Of a stretch of DNA of 18,663 bases, positions 14,172 to 18,663 are shown one piece after another (positions within the stretch are counted from its first letter, which is position 1; each line of letters starts with the position of its first letter). Where the stretch lies: positions 1-18,663 of the forward strand of contig QNBX01000087.1 of NCBI GenBank assembly GCA_003644265.1. Reading direction: 5' to 3'. The notes beneath the pieces are model-generated. The model was not told the DNA's origin. It ran no database searches and saw nothing but the letters and a program-made list of their open reading frames with translations. The position numbers and the translations under genes were made by a program. The DNA is from Planctomycetota bacterium (GTDB taxonomy: Bacteria > Planctomycetota > B15-G4).

Positions 14172-17100
14172 ATGCGCCGCGTGACTTGGGATTCGCTGGG
14201 AGCAGCGTCCGGAGACCCGCTGCGGGCTGCGTCGCCGACCGGACTGAAGGCGACGAGGCGGGCTGCGCCCTGGCCCCTGACCTGGCTCCTGGCCCTGTCG
14301 TTGGGCTGCGCCGCGCTGAGCGCGCAAGCCGCGCCCGGAGCGCAAGACGCGGGCGTCGATGAGCCCGTGGCGCCCCCGTCGGTCGCCCCCGACGGGCACG
14401 TGTACTTCGTGTCGCGTCTCACCGACCTCGACTTCGTCACACCGCGCCAGCGCGGAGACGGCATCCCCACGGGGACCCGGAGCGATGTCTACGCCAGCGA
14501 GAGCAAGCAAGGTGTCTCGTTCCCGGATGGGGTCTTCTTCAGCGCCGGCCCGGGCGGCAACCAGTTCAGCCAGCGCGCCATCATCGAAGGCCCGGGCAGC
14601 TGCGTCGTCGCGCCGCGCGAGCTGGCCAGCCGCTGGAGAACGAACCGTTCCCTCAGCGCCACCCTGGCCCTGCGCCTGCCCGCAGCCCGGGATGTCGCCG
14701 GCCGCCTGTTCGTGCCCAACGACGACTGGAGCGGCCAGCTGGCCGTGGACTTCGTCGTGCCGGCCGAGGCCCTGCGCGCGGACGCCCGGGGCGAGTGGCT
14801 GCAGGTCGTGGCTGACACCGCAGCGGCGCATCTGCGAGCGGAGCACACCGGCGCCGCGTGGTTCCGGCACCAACGCAGCGCCGCGCTGAAGACGCTCGAG
14901 CAGGCCGCCCCCGAGCTCACGCAGAGCGCTGATCGGCGCGACCCGTCCGGGTCCGCGAGCCTGCAGGGGTCGTTCGAGCTCTTCTCGGGTGGCCGCGCGT
15001 TGTCCGAGAACCTGGCCCTCGACCGGCTGCTGCCCTTTGCCGCCGACGCCGAGGCCGACGTGCCCATCGACGACATCCCGGGGCTCTCCGCGCTGGAGTA
15101 CGACTGGAGCGCGCTGATCGAGGGGCTCGAGCCCGCGCGCGATCCGCTGGCCGCGCTCATGCCTGCGGACCAGCACGCCCTGCTGTTCCCGAGCTTCGAG
15201 GCATTGGTCGCCGTGACCGACCAGCTGGACGATCTGCTGGCGCCGCTGGGCCGCCTGTCCGAGCGCCGCGCCGAGAGCGCCCACACGCGCCAACGCTACG
15301 AGCAGCAGCTGGGCCTGCCCATGAGCGACCTGGCGCGGCTGCTGGGCCCGCACTTGATCGCCAGCGTGGCGCTGACCGGGGGCGACTCCTACCTGCGCAC
15401 CGGCTCCGACATCGCGCTGCTGTTCGAGCCGCGCGAGGCCCACGCGACGCTGGCCGCCATTCAGGCGCGCGTGCAGCTGGCGTTGGCCGGCCGCCCCGGC
15501 GTCGAGGCCCTGAGCGGCGAGATCGAAGGCCTGGCCTACACGGGCCTGGCCGACGCCGAGCGCTCGGTGTGCTCCTACGTGGCGGCGCTCGACGGCGCCG
15601 TGGTCGTCACCAACTCGCGGGCCCAGCTCGCGCGTCTGGCCCGGGTGGGCAGCGGCCTCGCGCCCGCCCTGGACAGCCTGCCGGAGTACACGTTCTTTCG
15701 CGACCGCTATCGCCTCGGTGCCCCCGGCGAGTCGGCCCTGCTGATCCTGTCCGACGCCACCATCCGACGTTGGTGCGGGCCGCGCCTGCGCATCGGCGAG
15801 TCGCGTCGCGCCCGGGCCGCCGCGCTGCTGAGCGAGGTCACCGCCCGGCTGCTCGACGCAGACCGGGCCCCGCCCGACCCGGCCGTCTCGATCCCCGCGC
15901 CCGACGACCTGCCCGACGTGGGAGCGCTGACCATGCTCGGCACGCGACTGCGCTCGGCGTCCTACGGGTCACTGGCCTTCGCCACGCCCATCAGCGAGCT
16001 CGACCTCGAGCTGGTCACCGAAGAAGAAGAGGCCTTCTACACGCGCTGGCTGCGGGGCTACGAAGACGGCTGGCGCGAGGTCTTCGATCCCATCGCCGTG
16101 CGCTTCGATCTGAGCGCGGGTGAGATCAAGGCCGACGTCACGGTGCGCCCGCTCATGGCCGACAGCGACTACGAGCGCTTCGTCGAGCTCGCGCGCGGCG
16201 GCTCCATCGCGCCGCGCTCAGGCGACCTGCACCCGGGCACCATGCTCCAGTACAGCGTGGCCCTGGGCAGCCGGCAGCTCTCCATGATGTCGGAGACGGC
16301 GCTGCTGAAGGTGCTCGCCCCGGGCGTCGACATCTTCGGGTGGATCGGCGGCTCGCTCTCGCTCAGCATCGATGACACGGCCTTCTGGGATGAGCTGGCC
16401 GCGTCCGAGCAACCCGAGGACTACGCGCTCGAGCACATGCACCAGCTCCCCGTGGCGCTCCAGGTCGAGGTGGGCAACGGGCTCAAGCTGGCCGTCTTCC
16501 TGACGACGATGCGCGGCCTGGTCGAGTCCAGCGCGCCCGGGACGACCGTCTGGGAGAACCGTGAGCATGAGGGCATCAGCTACGTGCGTGTCGGCAACGC
16601 CAACGACGCGATCCCGGAGGACTTCGCGATCTACTACAGCACCGGACCCGAACACCTCACGCTCAGCCCCAACGAGGGGCTCATCCACGCGGCCATCGAT
16701 CGCCGCCTCGCGCGAGCGGCTGCGAAGCAGGCGGGCACCACGCCGGCCGTCGAGCGCGAGGCCCCCTGGCTCGGCGAGCACCTGGGCCTGCGCGTCGACG
16801 TGCAGGCGACGCTCGCCCGGTACGACAGCCGGATCGTGGACCTGCAACGCGGGCTGCGCCTGGCCTCGTGGTCCAACCTGCCCATCCTGAACGAGTGGCA
16901 GCGGCGCTTTCCCGACGCGGACCCGGCGCTGACCCACCAGCGTTGGTTCGCGCGTCAGCCCGTCTGCCCCAGCGGAGGAGAGTACCGCTGGAACGAGGCC
17001 TGGCAGACCATGGAGTCGACGCTGTATGGCCACCCCGGCGCTCCGCTCGACGGCCCCGACCTGCCCAGCGCGGCGGCGGCCATCCTGTACGCCCAGCTCG

Positions 17101-17189
17101 GCGCGACCTTCGAGCACGACGGCCTGCGCGCGCGCGTCGCGCTGACGCTCAGCGAGGACCACAACGCGGGCGCAGGCGGCGAGCGTTAG
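14172..17189 (+). CDS. Large exported protein of unknown function (possibly DUF3352-like)
   Basis: The protein has 1005 residues. The N-terminus has a long polar stretch (1-33), then a hydrophobic core (PLTWLLALSLGCAALSA, about 35-51) and an AQA-A cleavage site, so it is probably exported despite the long n-region. I do not recognise an enzyme active site. Visible stretches include MPADQHALLFPSFEALV (about 328-344), a helical segment rich in Arg/Glu (about 355-385), a mid-protein GALTMLGTRLRSASYGSLAF region, and SYVRVGNANDAIPEDFAIYY with LTLSPNEGLIHAAIDRRL near 802-846. The latter recalls DUF3352-type proteins, in which a strand pair is followed by 'S.e.l..ai', but this is a weak resemblance. 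The protein looks like a soluble alpha/beta periplasmic or surface protein. It stands alone, with its own ribosome binding site and a 131-bp gap before the next gene. Confidence 0.75.
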   Translation: MRRVTWDSLGAASGDPLRAASPTGLKATRRAAPWPLTWLLALSLGCAALSAQAAPGAQDAGVDEPVAPPSVAPDGHVYFVSRLTDLDFVTPRQRGDGIPTGTRSDVYASESKQGVSFPDGVFFSAGPGGNQFSQRAIIEGPGSCVVAPRELASRWRTNRSLSATLALRLPAARDVAGRLFVPNDDWSGQLAVDFVVPAEALRADARGEWLQVVADTAAAHLRAEHTGAAWFRHQRSAALKTLEQAAPELTQSADRRDPSGSASLQGSFELFSGGRALSENLALDRLLPFAADAEADVPIDDIPGLSALEYDWSALIEGLEPARDPLAALMPADQHALLFPSFEALVAVTDQLDDLLAPLGRLSERRAESAHTRQRYEQQLGLPMSDLARLLGPHLIASVALTGGDSYLRTGSDIALLFEPREAHATLAAIQARVQLALAGRPGVEALSGEIEGLAYTGLADAERSVCSYVAALDGAVVVTNSRAQLARLARVGSGLAPALDSLPEYTFFRDRYRLGAPGESALLILSDATIRRWCGPRLRIGESRRARAAALLSEVTARLLDADRAPPDPAVSIPAPDDLPDVGALTMLGTRLRSASYGSLAFATPISELDLELVTEEEEAFYTRWLRGYEDGWREVFDPIAVRFDLSAGEIKADVTVRPLMADSDYERFVELARGGSIAPRSGDLHPGTMLQYSVALGSRQLSMMSETALLKVLAPGVDIFGWIGGSLSLSIDDTAFWDELAASEQPEDYALEHMHQLPVALQVEVGNGLKLAVFLTTMRGLVESSAPGTTVWENREHEGISYVRVGNANDAIPEDFAIYYSTGPEHLTLSPNEGLIHAAIDRRLARAAAKQAGTTPAVEREAPWLGEHLGLRVDVQATLARYDSRIVDLQRGLRLASWSNLPILNEWQRRFPDADPALTHQRWFARQPVCPSGGEYRWNEAWQTMESTLYGHPGAPLDGPDLPSAAAAILYAQLGATFEHDGLRARVALTLSEDHNAGAGGER

Positions 17190-17269
17190 GCGCCGTCGGG
17201 ACGACCGCAGCACAAGCCAGACGAGCTGGCATCGACATCCGCCGCGAGGGGCCCTGGCGCCACTTCTAT

Positions 17270-17290
17270 GTATCCTGTATACTGCATGCA
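17270..17290 (+). promoter_or_regulatory. Candidate promoter and operator of the GntR-peptidase operon
   Basis: TATACT (17278-17283) is a good -10 box with a start of transcription near 17290. It overlaps a dyad GTAT-CCTGT-ATAC (17270-17282). It is followed directly by the perfect palindrome TGCATGCA (17283-17290). GntR/FCD regulators often bind GTAT...ATAC-type symmetric sites and repress their own promoter, so this is a plausible autoregulatory site. The rest of the 131-bp gap (17190-17269) holds nothing recognisable. Confidence 0.45.
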
Positions 17291-17320
17291 AGACAACGTG
17301 CCCATTGGACGCCCCGGGTC

Positions 17321-17971
17321 ATGAAGCAGATCCCCAAGCTCAGCCTCACACTGCAGGCCGTCGACCAGCTCCGGGCGGGCATCGTCAAAGGTGAGCTGCC
17401 CCCCGGCTCCGTCGTGAGCGAGGTCGAGCTGGCCGCGCAGCTCGGCGTCAGCCGGACACCGATCCGCGAGGCGCTGCGACAGCTCGCCGCCGAGGGGCTG
17501 GTGGAGTGCAGCACCGGCAAGGCGGCCACGGTGACGCCGTTGAGCGCCGATGAGGTGCGCGAGATCTACCCGATGATCGGCGCCTTGGAGCGCGTCATCC
17601 TCGCCAGCGCGAAGCCGGCCGACGAGCCGCAGTTGGCACGACTCAGGCAGATCGACCAGGAGCTCCGGGGAGCCGTGGGGCAGGCCGAGCAGGCCATCAA
17701 GCTCGACTCGCGCTGGCACGATCAGCTGTTGCTGCGCGGAGGCAACCGGCGGGCCGCCGAGCTGCTCGCCACGCTCAAACGCCAGGCCCGGCGCTACGAG
17801 TGGATCTACATGTACGCGGGCGAAGACGAGAGCGCATCAGATCACGAAGCGATCGTGGTGAAGCTCGGCGACGGAGACCTGGCGGGGGCCGGTCGGTTGC
17901 TGGAGCAGCACTGGACGACGAGCGTGCACGCCCTGCTCGGGCACATGCTGAAAACGGAGAACGCATCATGA
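17321..17971 (+). CDS. GntR-family transcriptional regulator, FCD subfamily
   Basis: A 216-residue cytoplasmic repressor or activator. The winged HTH (about 8-75) shows LRAGIVKGELPPGSVVSE, LAAQLGVSRTPIREALRQL and AEGLVE, the classic GntR pattern. The all-helical FCD ligand domain (about 78-210) has the metal-site residues Asp129-x3-His133, His175 and His197 in the expected order, so it probably binds a divalent metal and a small carboxylate ligand. The length is normal, if slightly short. The ATG at 17321 lacks a clear ribosome binding site; no in-frame alternative start lies close upstream. The stop overlaps the ATG of the peptidase gene (ATGA), so the two are translationally coupled. The likely role is ligand-dependent control of this two-gene operon. 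Confidence 0.92.
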   Translation: MKQIPKLSLTLQAVDQLRAGIVKGELPPGSVVSEVELAAQLGVSRTPIREALRQLAAEGLVECSTGKAATVTPLSADEVREIYPMIGALERVILASAKPADEPQLARLRQIDQELRGAVGQAEQAIKLDSRWHDQLLLRGGNRRAAELLATLKRQARRYEWIYMYAGEDESASDHEAIVVKLGDGDLAGAGRLLEQHWTTSVHALLGHMLKTENAS

Positions 17972-18663
17972 ACACCCTGCCAAGCAGTCCCTGTGTCACG
18001 GCCCTCGCAGCCCTGTGCGCGCTGGTCCCGCTCAGCGCTCCGGCCTCGTCCGCGGAGTTCAGCCAAGCCGAGTTCACCCGGGCCGACTTCACCCAGGCCG
18101 AGCTGCTGGAGGACCTGAGCCTGCTGAGGTCCACCCTCGAGAAGACCCATCCGTCCATCTACCGCTACACCGACCGTGCGCGCATGGACGCGCTGTTCGA
18201 CCAGGCGCGGCGCGAGCTGCACGACGACATGACGCTGCTGCAGTTCCAGCGAGCGGTGGTCCCCGCGGTGGCGGAGATCCGCTGCAGCCACACCAGCTGG
18301 GACCTGCCCCGCGCCGGCTTCGGCGCGCTCATGGGCAGCGGCCGCTTCCTGCCGTTGTCCGTGCAGTTCCTCGGCGGAGCGCTGCATGTCAGGAAGAACC
18401 TCTCCGGCAATCCGGCCGTCCCGGTCGCCGCCGAGATCCTCTCCATCAACGGGACCCCCACCGACGAGCTCGTGCGCGATCTGTTCCGCTTCACGCCCAC
18501 CGATGGCCTGGGCACGGCGCTGAGGTACCGCACGCTGGAGCGCATGTTCTCGATCAACTACCGCATGTACGTCGGCGACGCGCCGGCGTTCACGCTCGAG
18601 CTGCTGGTCGATGGTCGCGTCACCTCCGTCGAGCTGGCGGCGCTGCCCTACGGCGAGATGCGC
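17968..18663 (+). CDS. Exported S41-family peptidase (C-terminal processing protease-like), partial
   Basis: The first 232 residues are present and the frame is open at the window end. A signal peptide (about 1-28, ending SAPASSA) is followed by four pentapeptide-like units (29-48). Then comes the N-terminal domain typical of S41 peptidases: ELLEDLSLLRSTLEKTHPSI (about 44-63), YRYTDRARMDALF, and VPAVAEIRCSHTSW, corresponding to the family's 'DlrfL...l...HP.ly...' and 'a.I.dgHt' motifs. A region resembling the start of a PDZ-like segment (AEILSINGTPTDELV) follows. The catalytic Ser/Lys part would lie beyond the window. GGAG at 17956-17959 serves as the ribosome binding site. It is coupled to the GntR gene by a 4-bp overlap. 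The substrate is unknown. Confidence 0.85.
   Translation, partial: MNTLPSSPCVTALAALCALVPLSAPASSAEFSQAEFTRADFTQAELLEDLSLLRSTLEKTHPSIYRYTDRARMDALFDQARRELHDDMTLLQFQRAVVPAVAEIRCSHTSWDLPRAGFGALMGSGRFLPLSVQFLGGALHVRKNLSGNPAVPVAAEILSINGTPTDELVRDLFRFTPTDGLGTALRYRTLERMFSINYRMYVGDAPAFTLELLVDGRVTSVELAALPYGEMR
18052..18111 (+). repeat. 15-bp in-frame tandem repeat, four units, pentapeptide-like
   Basis: Four consecutive units encode AEFSQ, AEFTR, ADFTQ and AELLE, all fitting A-[DE]-[FL]-x-x. The first three are very similar at the DNA level (gcc gag/gac ttc a-c c--). It lies right after the signal peptide of the S41 peptidase. Confidence 0.75.

Noticed and set aside
14103..15443. Minus-strand open frame under the 1005-residue protein gene
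   Set aside because: Gln/Gly/Arg-rich antisense translation without domain or ribosome binding site.
16868..17320. N-terminal extension of the GntR regulator to 16868
   Set aside because: It overlaps the end of the preceding gene in another frame and would bury the promoter-like site; the GntR family begins about ten residues before its HTH, as the ATG at 17321 gives.
18052..18111. A true pentapeptide-repeat domain
   Set aside because: Only four units are present, fewer than one complete folded coil set, and the last one merges into the S41 helix.

Overview
The window is very GC-rich and gene-dense. It reads like the chromosome of a free-living Gram-negative-type bacterium, most likely a member of the Planctomycetota. 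That placement is inferred from content: a secreted FG-GAP/ASPIC protein whose C-terminal glycine/proline-rich beta domain is familiar from planctomycetal exported proteins, a carboxypeptidase-regulatory-like exported protein, an outer-membrane-type lipoprotein with eight c-type hemes, and several large exported proteins without an assigned function. No rRNA, tRNA, CRISPR array, insertion sequence or phage gene was seen. Short C- or G-rich tandem repeats (8-9 bp units, or 15 bp) recur at four places, both inside and outside genes.

Layout. (1) 67-2428, plus strand: a two-gene NatA/NatB-like ABC exporter (ATPase, then permease one base later). The permease carries a 12-unit Pro-Glu-Pro repeat in its extracytoplasmic loop. 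(2) 6231-2585, minus strand: a soluble PAS histidine kinase, a NarL/FixJ-type response regulator overlapping it by 4 bp, then (after a hairpin) a secreted Asp-rich protein built from two copies of one module. A 26-bp near-perfect palindrome sits on a candidate extended -10 promoter just before the kinase. (3) 6399-7277, plus strand: an exported protein with a Pro-rich linker and two carboxypeptidase-regulatory-like domains, convergent with the next gene across a strong hairpin. (4) 10935-7483, minus strand: a PAS-LuxR regulator followed by an octaheme cytochrome lipoprotein with a calcium-binding-type insert. Between them lie a 9-bp tandem repeat and a stretch of competing hairpins. (5) 11122-13821, plus strand, divergent from the PAS-LuxR gene: a CRTAC1-like secreted protein with FG-GAP repeats. 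(6) 13822-14016, minus strand: the 5' remnant of a class I methyltransferase gene, cut off at the end of the CRTAC1-like gene. (7) 14172-17189, plus strand: a 1005-residue exported protein of unknown function. (8) 17321 to the window end, plus strand: a GntR/FCD regulator translationally coupled (ATGA overlap) to an S41-type peptidase that runs off the window.

How the parts may work together (inference). The kinase and regulator form one phosphorelay whose target could be the downstream secreted protein. The PAS-LuxR regulator is placed to control both the octaheme lipoprotein and the divergent FG-GAP protein, which would make a regulated cell-surface redox and calcium-binding module. This is the most promising candidate for something undescribed. 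The GntR/FCD protein probably senses a small carboxylate-type ligand and controls itself and the exported peptidase.
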